This document shows positions 1 through 9,171 of a DNA stretch of 37,026 nucleotides, in pieces; position 1 is the first letter of the stretch, and the number at the start of each line of letters is the position of its first letter. The notes beneath the pieces were generated by a model, which worked only from the letters and a program-made list of their open reading frames with translations, did no database searches and was not told the origin of the DNA. The DNA is from JAYEHK01 sp034659475 (GTDB taxonomy: Bacteria > Bacillota > Syntrophomonadia > Syntrophomonadales > Syntrophomonadaceae), in contig JAYEHK010000132.1 of NCBI GenBank assembly GCA_034659475.1, positions 1 to 37,026 on the forward strand. Direction: 5' to 3'. Position numbers and translations under genes: made by a program.

Positions 1-1033
1 ATTGAAGATCAGTAGAGATTCTATCTATTTGTTCTATCGTTTCATTTAAGTCATTCATTTTTTGAGCACTGCCAATTTGCTCTAACCTACCCTTGTGCAT
101 AACTAATTCTCCAACCAGATTCATCAAATTATCCAGTCTTTCAATGTCAACCCTTACGGTCTTCTTAATTATATGGGCCTTTTGGTTCGGTTCTTGGCTT
201 TCATCCTCTTTGGCTTCCTGATTTATTTGATTTTGTTGTTTAACCTGTTTATTGTGGAGTAAATTTTCCAAAGTAATGTTTTCAAATTTCACAATCTTTA
301 TTTCAGAAATGTGTTCTATATATTGTTTAATTTCATTATCTTGTAACTGAGTTAAATAGACAATTTCAAATTCTTCATCAAAGTTACCTTCATCTAAATC
401 CTGGGCAGGTGGAATCGACTTAATGATCTCTCCACCTTCCTCCAACGCTTTAAAAACCATAAACGACCTTACTGCTTTCATTACACATGTTGGATCAACA
501 GCAATTTTTATATATATGATTTTAAACCCTTTAATGGAAGCCTCTTTGATTAACGCCATATCATACTCATTAAAAGAAACCGTCACTTCTTGCTCAACAG
601 CGTCGCTTTCTTCTACAGCGATTTCTTTATTCTGCATTCTGGCCTCTTCCACAACACCTGTTTTGATATGATCAAGAATGGAAATCAAATCTGAATTATC
701 ACTCCTGCCATGATCTCCCTTTTCAATCCTTTCAATCATACTTTGAAGTCTGTCAAAACATTGAAAAAGTACATCAATGACTCTACCATTAACCTGCAAC
801 TTTTGTTCTTTTACATCTGACAATACATTTTCCATATGATGAGTAAGATCTGCCACATCTTCAAACCCCATTGTGGAGGACATCCCCTTCAGAGTATGAG
901 CTGCCCTAAAAATTTCATTTATGGCAACGATGTCATCAGGTTTTTTCTCCAAATCTAATACCTTATCATTTAAATTTGTTAAGTGTTCTTTGCTCTCCTC
1001 CATAAACACATCAAGATATTGAGACATATCCAT
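1..1033 (-). CDS. cheA: Chemotaxis histidine kinase CheA, 5' part (cut by window edge)
   Basis: Read by translating the minus strand from 1033; the gene runs off the left edge, so only about 344 residues are visible. CheA autophosphorylates on a histidine and passes the phosphate to CheY and CheB at receptor arrays. An N-terminal Hpt (P1) domain carries the motif AAHTLKG with the phospho-acceptor at His46. A CheY/CheB-binding P2 region and an acidic linker follow. The dimerisation segment (P3) begins near residue 300, with the motif NLMNLVGEL. The kinase and CheW-like domains lie outside the window. I chose the ATG at 1033 because the protein then begins MDMSQYLDVF, like Bacillus CheA. An in-frame TTG at 1039 sits closer to the GGAGGTG ribosome site and is possible. 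It follows cheB by about 30 bases. Confidence 0.95.
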   Translation of the reverse strand, partial: MDMSQYLDVFMEESKEHLTNLNDKVLDLEKKPDDIVAINEIFRAAHTLKGMSSTMGFEDVADLTHHMENVLSDVKEQKLQVNGRVIDVLFQCFDRLQSMIERIEKGDHGRSDNSDLISILDHIKTGVVEEARMQNKEIAVEESDAVEQEVTVSFNEYDMALIKEASIKGFKIIYIKIAVDPTCVMKAVRSFMVFKALEEGGEIIKSIPPAQDLDEGNFDEEFEIVYLTQLQDNEIKQYIEHISEIKIVKFENITLENLLHNKQVKQQNQINQEAKEDESQEPNQKAHIIKKTVRVDIERLDNLMNLVGELVMHKGRLEQIGSAQKMNDLNETIEQIDRISTDLQ

Positions 1034-1066
1034 TTTCAACGTGTCCACCTCCCCATTAATATACAC

Positions 1067-2125
1067 CTATGATTGCAACATTTTTATAATCTCATAACTA
1101 ATTTCATGCAGAGGAGCGACTCTGTCAACGCGCCCTGCTTCTATAGCAGCTTTGGGCATGCCATATACAATACAAGTAGATTGATGTTCCGCAATGACCT
1201 TTGCCCCTTTCTCTTTCATATATTTTAAACCTGTTGTTCCATCCTGTCCCATACCAGTCATGACGACACAGACCATTTTCAATTTGGATTGTCCCGCAAC
1301 CGATTCAAACATCTCATCCACGGATGGCCTGTGCCCTCCTCTAGGCGGATTTTGGTTCAATCGCACATGTAACGTTTTTCCACATGCAGATGCCTGAACC
1401 TTTAAATGATAATCACCTGGAGCAATGTAAGCACATCCAGATTTAATCTCTTCGCCATCTTCTGCTTCTTTAACCCTAATTTGAGACAATGAATCCAAAC
1501 GTTCGGCCAATGATCTCGTAAAACCAGCAGGCATATGTTGAACAACCAGTATAGCAGCATCAAGATCAGCTGAAAGTCGAGGTAAAACCTGATGTAACGC
1601 CTTTGGCCCACCAGTAGAAGTGCCAATCAATACCAGTTTTTTCAATTCACCTGCAGTCCAAGGTTGGTAGGACGAAGGCAATGATACAGCAATTTGTTTG
1701 GTATTATTACATAATTTCTTTATATTTTTCTTAGTCCCTGCTGCAACTTTTATTTTTTTTATTATTTCTGTGCTAATTTTATCGATGTCAAGAGAAATTT
1801 GTCCGGAGGGTTTCATAAGAAAATCAACAGCACCTAGTTCCAATGCACGAACGGTCTGTTCTGTTCCCGCTGCTGTCAAACTGCTAAGCATAACTACAGG
1901 TAGAGGGTGACTTTCCATAATCTTCTTCAGAACAGATAAACCATCTAATTCAGGCATCTCAACATCAAGCGTAACAACATCCGGATGAACTTGAGGTATC
2001 TTTTGCAAAGCATCTATTCCATTTCTAGCTCTGTCCACAACTTCTAGCTCTGGATCACTGTTAATGATATCTGAAATCACTTTTCTCATAAATGCAGAGT
2101 CATCTACTACCAGCACTTTTATCAT
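1067..2125 (-). CDS. cheB: Chemotaxis response regulator / protein-glutamate methylesterase CheB
   Basis: CheB removes methyl groups from (and deamidates) chemoreceptor glutamates when phosphorylated by CheA, giving adaptation. The 352-residue protein has a receiver domain at about 1-120, with acidic pair Asp8-Asp9, phospho-acceptor Asp54 and Lys105. A linker leads to the C-terminal esterase from about 160. The catalytic triad is visible: Ser170 in GTSTGG, His197 in VQHMP and Asp295 in MTGMGQDG. Length is normal for the family. It sits directly upstream of cheA and downstream of a PilZ gene, in the same transcription unit. Confidence 0.97.
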   Translation of the reverse strand: MIKVLVVDDSAFMRKVISDIINSDPELEVVDRARNGIDALQKIPQVHPDVVTLDVEMPELDGLSVLKKIMESHPLPVVMLSSLTAAGTEQTVRALELGAVDFLMKPSGQISLDIDKISTEIIKKIKVAAGTKKNIKKLCNNTKQIAVSLPSSYQPWTAGELKKLVLIGTSTGGPKALHQVLPRLSADLDAAILVVQHMPAGFTRSLAERLDSLSQIRVKEAEDGEEIKSGCAYIAPGDYHLKVQASACGKTLHVRLNQNPPRGGHRPSVDEMFESVAGQSKLKMVCVVMTGMGQDGTTGLKYMKEKGAKVIAEHQSTCIVYGMPKAAIEAGRVDRVAPLHEISYEIIKMLQS

Positions 2126-2147
2126 TTCATTCTCTACCTCCTTTCAT

Positions 2148-2801
2148 CTACAGCAGACCTTTTCGAATCCATTCCCTTTGCTTTTCAAAGATAAACTTCA
2201 TGATCTGATCCCTTTGGCCTTCTGATATTTCGTGATACTCTAACACAACCTTGTATTTTTTCTTGTTAACATCTTCCTGAAAAACCCTTAAAACCTTTGC
2301 TGCACAATATACCGGTTCGCGATTGGGTAATTGGATTTGCAGATTCAATATCTGTCCAGGATCCACTGGTTTAGTAGTAATAATTAAAATGCCGCCTCCG
2401 CTGATGTCAATACTACTACCTTTACCACCATAAGATTCCTTATCTGTTGATCCTTTTAAATCATATTCTACAGGAATATTTACACCTACCCGAACCCATA
2501 GCCTTCTTTGTATTTCAATAATTTTATACGGTTTTGCCAGACCTAACAGAGGCATTGGTTTCATATTTCGATCAACAATTCTGGAATTAAAGACAAAGGA
2601 ATGTCCCTCTTGCACAAAGTTCACGGTTACCCTTAACCCGACTCTTAATGGAAGAATTTCTCCCCGGAGCGTCGGGACAGATATATAAATATATTGACCA
2701 GTAATTTCCTCAACCCTGCATGACATACTTTTATAAACTGTGTCTTCTTCATCTACCGTAATTTCAATTCTTTGATTCACCTTAAGGTCTTTCACCTTCA
2801 T
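2148..2801 (-). CDS. YcgR/YpfA-like PilZ-domain c-di-GMP receptor
   Basis: This 217-residue protein has an N-terminal YcgR-type beta domain (about 1-90) and a C-terminal PilZ domain (about 97-210). Both c-di-GMP-binding motifs are intact: R100-LWV-R104 (RxxxR) and D132-I-S134-GGG137 (DxSxxG). In the family, c-di-GMP-bound YcgR/YpfA proteins act as a brake on the flagellar motor or bias its rotation. The gene lies between flhG and cheB, where the Bacillus operon has nothing, so second-messenger control would be made together with the motor. No signal peptide or membrane segment is seen, so it should be cytosolic. That it acts on the motor is inference; the fold and ligand motifs are seen directly. 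Confidence 0.92.
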   Translation of the reverse strand: MKVKDLKVNQRIEITVDEEDTVYKSMSCRVEEITGQYIYISVPTLRGEILPLRVGLRVTVNFVQEGHSFVFNSRIVDRNMKPMPLLGLAKPYKIIEIQRRLWVRVGVNIPVEYDLKGSTDKESYGGKGSSIDISGGGILIITTKPVDPGQILNLQIQLPNREPVYCAAKVLRVFQEDVNKKKYKVVLEYHEISEGQRDQIMKFIFEKQREWIRKGLL

Positions 2802-2823
2802 CTACCTTTATTCCTCCTGAATT

Positions 2824-3732
2824 TTACTCAGCCTGGCTATACCCAATAATTTTCTTGAAAAATGTTTTTATTCCTCCATTTTTGGTTTGTAAGTCCTTAT
2901 ATTGCATTTCCTGATGATCAATCAATTTCCTCGCTATATTCATTAAATTTCTAGCCGCTGGACTACGTGGAAACGCCTGTACTAATGCCTCTTGCCTTCG
3001 AATCCCTTGTTCAACCTGTGAGTCCTGTAAAATATAGCCTAGCGTTTTAATGTCCAAATTCAAAAATTTTTCACTGACAAGCTTAAATTTTTGCGCCACT
3101 GCTACCCCTTCTGACTCTTTTGCTACACGGTTAACAACCAAAAATAAGTTCCCTTCAAATCCTGATTTTTTAGCATTTTTTACGATTCCATATGCATCGG
3201 TCAGAGATGTAGGTTCTGGCGTTGTTACAACAATAATATCATCTGCAGCCAACAAAAAGCTGAGCACATTGTTAGCTATCCCCGCTCCAGTATCCACAAT
3301 TAAATAATCGAACTCTCCATCGAGCCTTCCCATTTCGACTAGAATTTTTTTCATTTCGTTATCTTTTATATTGGCTAATTCAATCATACCCGACCCGCCG
3401 GGAATAATTTTCAAACCGTTAGGACCATCCACCATGATGTCTTTAATTGTCTTTTGCTCTGTTATCATATCGTAAATGTTGTACTGTGGAATAATCCCCA
3501 GCATAATATCAATATTGGCCATCCCTAAATCAGCATCCATTAAGACCACACGTTTGCCTAAAGCACAGAGATCAAGTGCTGTATTAAGCGCTACCGTGCT
3601 TTTTCCTACGCCCCCTTTCCCACTGGAAACAACAATCACACGGGTTTGTTGTAATTTTTTGGAAAGTTCAGCTTCAATCTGGTTTCTAAGTGCTTCAGCC
3701 ATCTCTCTTAACTTATTGGCCTGGTCTTTCAT
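2824..3732 (-). CDS. flhG: Flagellum number regulator FlhG (YlxH/FleN), MinD-like ATPase
   Basis: This is a ParA/MinD-family ATPase of 302 residues that controls flagellar number and position with FlhF and acts on FliM/FliY assembly. The deviant Walker A motif KGGVGKST is at residues 39-46, and the Walker A' region VLMDADLGMANIDIMLG follows. The LIVDTGAGI stretch corresponds to switch II. The N-terminal ~30 residues are basic and helical and may include the FlhF-activating element (family knowledge). The start ATG lies inside the 3' end of flhF, giving a 20-base overlap that suggests translational coupling. The C-terminus has a basic amphipathic look, as expected for the membrane-targeting helix, but this is inference. 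Confidence 0.95.
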   Translation of the reverse strand: MKDQANKLREMAEALRNQIEAELSKKLQQTRVIVVSSGKGGVGKSTVALNTALDLCALGKRVVLMDADLGMANIDIMLGIIPQYNIYDMITEQKTIKDIMVDGPNGLKIIPGGSGMIELANIKDNEMKKILVEMGRLDGEFDYLIVDTGAGIANNVLSFLLAADDIIVVTTPEPTSLTDAYGIVKNAKKSGFEGNLFLVVNRVAKESEGVAVAQKFKLVSEKFLNLDIKTLGYILQDSQVEQGIRRQEALVQAFPRSPAARNLMNIARKLIDHQEMQYKDLQTKNGGIKTFFKKIIGYSQAE

Positions 3733-4885
3733 TCAATTCATCCTTTCTAAGAAGCATCCTTCCAAATTGAATAGGATCAGGTACCTCAATATCATCAGGA
3801 ACGTTTTGTCCTGTTGTAAAATAGGCAACCGGTTTATCGAATTCATTTAAAATGTTAAAAAGTTGCCCAAGACAACATATTTCATCCAATTTTGTGAAAA
3901 TAATTTTATCCACTAAAAAATGATTGAATTTTTCATATATGGTAAGCAAATCCGAGCTTTCTGTTGTCGCACTAATAACCAATATAACTTCATCCGCATG
4001 AGCAACATTTAAAAATAATTCCAGTTCTTCCATATGTTCGTTATTAAATGGACTCCTACCTGCCGTGTCAATAAATATTAATTCCCGATCTCCCATTTCA
4101 TCTAGTGCAACTACCAACTGATCAGGGTTAAACACAACCTTTATCGGTACGTCAATAATGTCTGCAAAAGTTCGTAACTGTTCTGCTGCAGAGACACGAT
4201 AGGTATCCAAGGTAATCAAGCCCACCTTTGCACCCTCAATAAAAGCCATATTAGCAGCTAATTTCGCAATCGTAGTGGTTTTCCCTACACCTGTAGGACC
4301 TATTAAGACAACGACTTTACTCTTCTTAGAACCATCCAATTCAATAGGTTTTATTGCACCCATGTACTTAGCAATCGCCTGAACACAAAGCACTTCCATA
4401 GCACCCGAATCAATAAACTGCCCATGTGGTAACTGGCTTTGCAAACTTGATACAATCAACAATGACAATTCCTCACTAACACGATTGGCCGTGAGTGTAT
4501 CATATATTTTTTGTAGCGGTTGCGAAAGTCCCTTTATTACATCAACTTCATAGAGCTTACCTCTTATATCATTCATTACGCCTTTCATCTGTTGCATTTC
4601 CTCTAGAAGGTCTTTGGAAACCGTTTCTTCTTTACTTTCCACAGAAACCAGTCCCTCTTCATAGTTACTTTTTTTGGGAACTAGATGCCTAAATCTATCC
4701 ACCCCAACCCGAAGATCATTATCAATCGCCACGGTTACTTCATATCTCGGTTTACCGAAAAAGCTGAGAAATCCCTTCTTTTTTAATTGACGACTATTTA
4801 AAATAATCGCGTCTTTGCCCATTTCCTTTTTCGCTTGATAGATAGCAGATTGGAAATCTTCAGCAATAAACTTTTTCACCTTCAT
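3713..4885 (-). CDS. flhF: Flagellar SRP-like GTPase FlhF
   Basis: FlhF is an SRP-family GTPase that marks the site of flagellar assembly. The 390-residue protein has a variable basic N-terminal B domain (1-120), a helical N domain, and a G domain from about 188. The P-loop GPTGVGKT is at residues 196-203. DTYRVSAAEQL (G2) and IDTAGR (G3) follow, then TKLDE, matching the SRP TKxD specificity motif. The start overlaps the stop of flhA by 4 bases and the end overlaps flhG by 20. All key GTPase motifs are present and length is normal. Confidence 0.96.
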   Translation of the reverse strand: MKVKKFIAEDFQSAIYQAKKEMGKDAIILNSRQLKKKGFLSFFGKPRYEVTVAIDNDLRVGVDRFRHLVPKKSNYEEGLVSVESKEETVSKDLLEEMQQMKGVMNDIRGKLYEVDVIKGLSQPLQKIYDTLTANRVSEELSLLIVSSLQSQLPHGQFIDSGAMEVLCVQAIAKYMGAIKPIELDGSKKSKVVVLIGPTGVGKTTTIAKLAANMAFIEGAKVGLITLDTYRVSAAEQLRTFADIIDVPIKVVFNPDQLVVALDEMGDRELIFIDTAGRSPFNNEHMEELELFLNVAHADEVILVISATTESSDLLTIYEKFNHFLVDKIIFTKLDEICCLGQLFNILNEFDKPVAYFTTGQNVPDDIEVPDPIQFGRMLLRKDELNERPGQ

Positions 4886-6942
4886 ATCGACACCATCCCT
4901 AGTACCTCAACATCCATTTCTGTTTCTATTTCATTATAAGAAAGAACAACCAATTTTGGAATAAACCTTTCCACTAATCGTTTAAAATATATTCTCAAAA
5001 TAGGAGCACATAGAACAACAGGTTCTACCCCACGATTGTTCATTTGATTAATCTGTCCATTCAGACGATCAATTAACGTTTGTGCAACATCAGGATCTAA
5101 CGCCAAATAGGAACCGTAATCAGACTGCTGAACAGAATTCCGGAGCAGTTCTTCCAACCCTGGATCGAGCGTTAACACTCCAATTCGATCATTTTCTGCA
5201 TATCTTCTGCTAATTTGGCGTTTCAACGACTGACGTACATATTCCGTTAACACATCTATATCACGAGTCATTTTTGAATAATCAGCCAGTGTTTCCAGGA
5301 TAGAAACCATATCCCTAATTGATACTTCTTCTCTGAGTAAATTGGACAATACCTTTTGGACCTCTCCAATGCTCATCAAATCCGGAATCAATTCTTCTAT
5401 AACGGCAGCGTTTTGTTCCCGAACAAAATCAATGATCCCCTGAATTTCCTGTCTGCCAATGAGTTCATAAGCATGTTCCTTGATTACCGCTGTAAGATGC
5501 GTAGCTAACACAGAAGGCGCGTCAACAACAGTATAGCCTTTCACTTCTGCCTGCTCTTTGTACTTCGTTTCAATCCAGCGAGCTGGCAAATGGAATGCTG
5601 GTTCAACTGTGTTAATTCCTGTTATATCAATGTCCTGTTCAATCTCGGGACCAATCGCGAGATATTGATCTATTAGTAATTCACCATCAGCCAGAACCAT
5701 TCCTTTAATTTTCACTGCATAACCATTGGGTTTTAACTGCATATTATCTCGAATTCGAATTGGAGGTACAATAAAACCAAGTTCAAGTGCACATTGCCTG
5801 CGAATCATAACGATCCGATCAAGCAAATCACCACCCTGCTCAGCATCAACCAGAGGAATTAAACCATACCCCAGTTCCATTTCCATCTTTTCAACCTGAA
5901 GAAGCTCAACCACATTTTCCGGTTTTTTGATCTGCTCTGTCTCCAGTTCCTCCTCCATTTCAATTTCTTCTTTATCAATGCTAGCTGTGCTGCGCAAAGC
6001 GAAAAATAACAAGCCGAAAAATACTGCTAGAGAATACATCGGTACACGTGGCAGTCCAATACTCCCCAGTACAAGTAAAACCAGAGCAACTATTCCCAAT
6101 GCCCGTGGATTACCAAAGATTTGTTCCCCCAGTTGTCTTCCCAAACCTGTTTCAGCCGAGCTTCGTGTTACAACAATTCCTGTGGCAGTTGAAATAAGCA
6201 ATGCTGGAATCTGGCTTACCAGACCATCGCCCACAGTGAGAATTGTATATAAATGTGAGGCATCCGATAATGTCATTCCCCTTTGGACCATCCCAATAAT
6301 TAATCCAGCAACGATATTAATGATGGTAATAATAATACCTGCAATGGCATCTCCCTTAACGAATTTGCTGGCACCATCCATCGCCCCATAAAAATCTGCT
6401 TCATCCTGTATCTTCTGCCTTCTTTTGCGGGCTCCCTCTTCATTGATAAGCCCTGCATTCAGATCCGCATCAATCGCCATTTGTTTTCCAGGCATCGCAT
6501 CCAGCGTAAATCTGGCTGCAACCTCTGAAACCCTTTCGGCACCTTTAGTAATTACGACAAATTGTATAACAATTAGAATCAAAAACATGATAAAACCTAC
6601 AATTGGATTTCCGCCAACTACAAAGGATCCAAACGATGCAATAACCTGCCCAGCTTCTCCATTTAATAAAATCAGCCGGGTCGAGGAAACATTCAAGGAC
6701 AATCGAAACAGTGTCATGATCAACAATAACGACGGAAACACAGAAAAATCCAATGGATCACTGTTGAACATGGATACCATTATAATAATCAAAGCAAAGC
6801 TAATGTTAAAAGTAAGTAGAATATCCAGTACAATCGGTTTCATGGGTACAATCATCATTAGTACGATGATAATCACCATAACCGCAGCGGCGGAATCACT
6901 CATACTTAGCATCCGATCAAACAAACTTGCTTTTCTATCCAT
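4882..6942 (-). CDS. flhA: Flagellar export gate protein FlhA
   Basis: FlhA is the large gate component of the flagellar type III secretion system. The 686-residue protein has an N-terminal half with about eight hydrophobic segments (residues ~18-330). Between them is the FHIPEP-family signature, with the RFTLDAMPGKQMAID stretch. The cytosolic C-terminal half forms the nonameric ring that receives chaperone-substrate complexes, and ends in a conserved C-tail. It lies 12 bases downstream of flhB and overlaps flhF by 4. Two long plus-strand ORFs over the N-terminal half are antisense shadows. Confidence 0.97.
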   Translation of the reverse strand: MDRKASLFDRMLSMSDSAAAVMVIIIVLMMIVPMKPIVLDILLTFNISFALIIIMVSMFNSDPLDFSVFPSLLLIMTLFRLSLNVSSTRLILLNGEAGQVIASFGSFVVGGNPIVGFIMFLILIVIQFVVITKGAERVSEVAARFTLDAMPGKQMAIDADLNAGLINEEGARKRRQKIQDEADFYGAMDGASKFVKGDAIAGIIITIINIVAGLIIGMVQRGMTLSDASHLYTILTVGDGLVSQIPALLISTATGIVVTRSSAETGLGRQLGEQIFGNPRALGIVALVLLVLGSIGLPRVPMYSLAVFFGLLFFALRSTASIDKEEIEMEEELETEQIKKPENVVELLQVEKMEMELGYGLIPLVDAEQGGDLLDRIVMIRRQCALELGFIVPPIRIRDNMQLKPNGYAVKIKGMVLADGELLIDQYLAIGPEIEQDIDITGINTVEPAFHLPARWIETKYKEQAEVKGYTVVDAPSVLATHLTAVIKEHAYELIGRQEIQGIIDFVREQNAAVIEELIPDLMSIGEVQKVLSNLLREEVSIRDMVSILETLADYSKMTRDIDVLTEYVRQSLKRQISRRYAENDRIGVLTLDPGLEELLRNSVQQSDYGSYLALDPDVAQTLIDRLNGQINQMNNRGVEPVVLCAPILRIYFKRLVERFIPKLVVLSYNEIETEMDVEVLGMVSI

Positions 6943-6954
6943 TTAGAAATCCTC

Positions 6955-8064
6955 CTATTTAAAGGCTACCTTTTTTTGTTTGTACACAAAAGCAAGCACT
7001 TCTGCCACCGCCTGATAGAGATCCTCCGGAACCTCTGTTCCAATCTCAACCGTTTTATAAAGCGAACGTGCGAGCGGTGGGTTTTGATAAATGATAACGT
7101 TATTTTGTTCTGCAATCTCTCTTATTTTCAACGCAACATAATCCTGCCCCTTGGCAACCACTACAGGAGCTGACATCCTATCTGCGCTATACTTTAATAC
7201 AACAGCAAAATGGGTTGGGTTCGTTATCACGACATCAGCACCTGGCACTTCAGACATCATTCTGCGCATCGCTACTTCTCGTTGTATTTGTCGTTGTTTT
7301 GATTTTATTAACGGATCGCCTTCCGTTTGTTTATACTCCTGTTTTACATCGTATTTGCTCATCAGGAGAGATTTTTCATGTTCATACATCTGGTAAAAAT
7401 AATCCAGCACCCCAATAATAATAAAAAAAACGCCTACCTTCATAGCGATTCCAAATACAGTCTCCCCCAATACACGGACTATATCTCGCAAAGGCATATC
7501 AACTAGAAGCGGAAATATTAAGATTTTTTTTTGCACCACCAGATAGACAATAAACCCTGTTACACTAATTTTAAGTAGTGATTTCACAAATTCAACCAGT
7601 GCTCTTTTTGAAAAAATGCGTTTAAATCCTTCTATAGGGTTTAGTTTACTGAGTTTAGGCGTGAGCACCTCGGCACTAAACATAAAACCAACCTGTAAAT
7701 AACTAATCGTCAATGCTGCAATAAAGGTGACTAAAAATACAGGAAAAACCATTTTCCCAATAACCTGAATCACCTCAACCAAAAGCATACTAGCATAAGC
7801 CACATCAAAATCATGTAAAGTACGATCTAAAAGATATAAAATAGTAAATTCTTCCAATGTTCTCGTCATATAGGTAAAACTCAGATAACAGGTCGCTGAT
7901 CCCGCAATAAGAATAACCGCTGAATTAAGATCTGTACTCTTAAATACCTGTCCCTTTTTTCTAGCATCTTCCCTCCGACGAGGCGTTGCTTTTTCAGTTT
8001 TTTCTCCAGTTCCATCATCCGCAAATAACTGGAGATTTAATAAAAATATGTTTCCATCTTTCAT
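6955..8064 (-). CDS. flhB: Flagellar export switch protein FlhB
   Basis: FlhB switches export from rod/hook to filament substrates by cleaving itself. The 369-residue protein has an N-terminal cytosolic lead with the motif EKTEKATPRRREDARKKGQV, then four hydrophobic segments between about 48 and 225. A C-terminal cytosolic domain carries the autocleavage motif N282-P-T-H285. The N-terminus begins with an NLQLFADD-type lead common in Clostridia. It lies between fliR and flhA with about 10-base gaps and is complete. Confidence 0.97.
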   Translation of the reverse strand: MKDGNIFLLNLQLFADDGTGEKTEKATPRRREDARKKGQVFKSTDLNSAVILIAGSATCYLSFTYMTRTLEEFTILYLLDRTLHDFDVAYASMLLVEVIQVIGKMVFPVFLVTFIAALTISYLQVGFMFSAEVLTPKLSKLNPIEGFKRIFSKRALVEFVKSLLKISVTGFIVYLVVQKKILIFPLLVDMPLRDIVRVLGETVFGIAMKVGVFFIIIGVLDYFYQMYEHEKSLLMSKYDVKQEYKQTEGDPLIKSKQRQIQREVAMRRMMSEVPGADVVITNPTHFAVVLKYSADRMSAPVVVAKGQDYVALKIREIAEQNNVIIYQNPPLARSLYKTVEIGTEVPEDLYQAVAEVLAFVYKQKKVAFK

Positions 8065-8071
8065 GCTTCGC

Positions 8072-8836
8072 TCACAAACTCATCGAAAACAACAGTGCAT
8101 CTAAATAAACAATAAAATCAGCAAACAGACTCCCCATAAACCATATGAACATCGGTATAAACAGAATTAGTGCAAAGAGACCTATCATAATCTTTAATGG
8201 TAATCCAACGATGAAAACATTCAATTGCGGAACCGTTCTGCCAATAAATCCCATAGCAATATCTGTAATCATGACAGACACAACGATCGGTGCTGAAATT
8301 TTCACGGCAATCACAAACATATATACAGTAACCTGAATAATCAGATCAATAAAATTCGATCCCAGATTTACTCCCAGAACAGGTATAACCTGATAACTTT
8401 GAACAACTGCCTGCAACAAATAATGGTGTCCATTCATGGACAAATAAATCAGCAAAGCAAGCAGGTAACCAAGGTTGCCCATTAAAGGAATCTGCATACC
8501 TGACTGCGGGTCGACCACGTTAACCATTGCAAAACCCATCTGCATATCCATCAGTTGACCAGCCAGTTGGATAGCAGCAAAAACAACATAAGCAACGAAA
8601 CCAATACAATAACCGATAAAAATTTCCACAATAAAAGCTGCTAAAAAAAGTGCTGGGTTCTCTAATGGAACCTTATACTGAATAGGAACAAAATTAGCCA
8701 TCATAGCAGATAAAAGAACAATGATCAGAATTTTTATTGTTCTGGGAAGTTGTTTACTGGCAAATATAGGTGCACTCAAAAACAGACCTGATATTCGGCC
8801 AACAATCATTAAAAAGCCTTCCATTGCAAATGGCAC
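8072..8836 (-). CDS. fliR: Flagellar export gate protein FliR
   Basis: FliR is a 254-residue inner-membrane protein with about six hydrophobic stretches, part of the FliP5-FliQ4-FliR1 export gate. The GRISGLFLSAPIF N-terminus and the QLAGQLMDMQMGFAMVNVVDP region are typical of the family. The start at 8836 is a GTG with a TAGGATGG-type ribosome site six bases upstream; an ATG at 8824 is an alternative. The gene follows fliQ after a gap of about 36 bases and precedes flhB. Confidence 0.95.
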   Translation of the reverse strand: MPFAMEGFLMIVGRISGLFLSAPIFASKQLPRTIKILIIVLLSAMMANFVPIQYKVPLENPALFLAAFIVEIFIGYCIGFVAYVVFAAIQLAGQLMDMQMGFAMVNVVDPQSGMQIPLMGNLGYLLALLIYLSMNGHHYLLQAVVQSYQVIPVLGVNLGSNFIDLIIQVTVYMFVIAVKISAPIVVSVMITDIAMGFIGRTVPQLNVFIVGLPLKIMIGLFALILFIPMFIWFMGSLFADFIVYLDALLFSMSL

Positions 8837-8872
8837 AGTAAACCATCCTATCTATTTTCTAATTAACCATCA

Positions 8873-9145
8873 TTAAATGGTAACCATTTGCGGAATACTA
8901 ACAAACAGATCATATGCAAAAGCAGTTACAATATTCAGCATCCATGGTCCAAAAATAATAATGACTAAAAAGACTACAACTATTTTAGGTACAAAAACCA
9001 AGGTCATTTCCTGTAATTGCGTTGTTGCCTGTAAAATACTTATCAGCAAGCCTGTTATCAATGCTGCGCCCAGAATGGGGGCACCAACCAGCAAAACAGT
9101 AAACACAGCTTCTTTGGCAATTCCCAGCACGATATCTTCAAACAT
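8873..9145 (-). CDS. fliQ: Flagellar export gate protein FliQ
   Basis: FliQ is a 90-residue protein with two hydrophobic helices (about 15-40 and 50-75) and the family core LLVGAPILGAALITGLLISILQA followed by QLQEMTL. I place the start at the ATG at 9145, not at the in-frame ATG at 9169. It has a GGAAG ribosome site at ideal spacing, and the protein then matches the usual ~89-residue FliQ starting MFEDIVL. The longer reading would add eight residues with no homology expected. It sits in the invariant fliP-fliQ-fliR block. Confidence 0.95.
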   Translation of the reverse strand: MFEDIVLGIAKEAVFTVLLVGAPILGAALITGLLISILQATTQLQEMTLVFVPKIVVVFLVIIIFGPWMLNIVTAFAYDLFVSIPQMVTI

Positions 9146-9171
9146 ACCGTTCTTCCTTCCTGTAATCAAGT

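Noticed and set aside
5927..6946. Two long plus-strand ORFs (154 and 173 codons) opposite flhA
   Set aside because: They are antisense to a clearly conserved gene and have biased, low-complexity composition (Ile, Ser, Thr, Asn) typical of reverse reading of membrane-protein codons.
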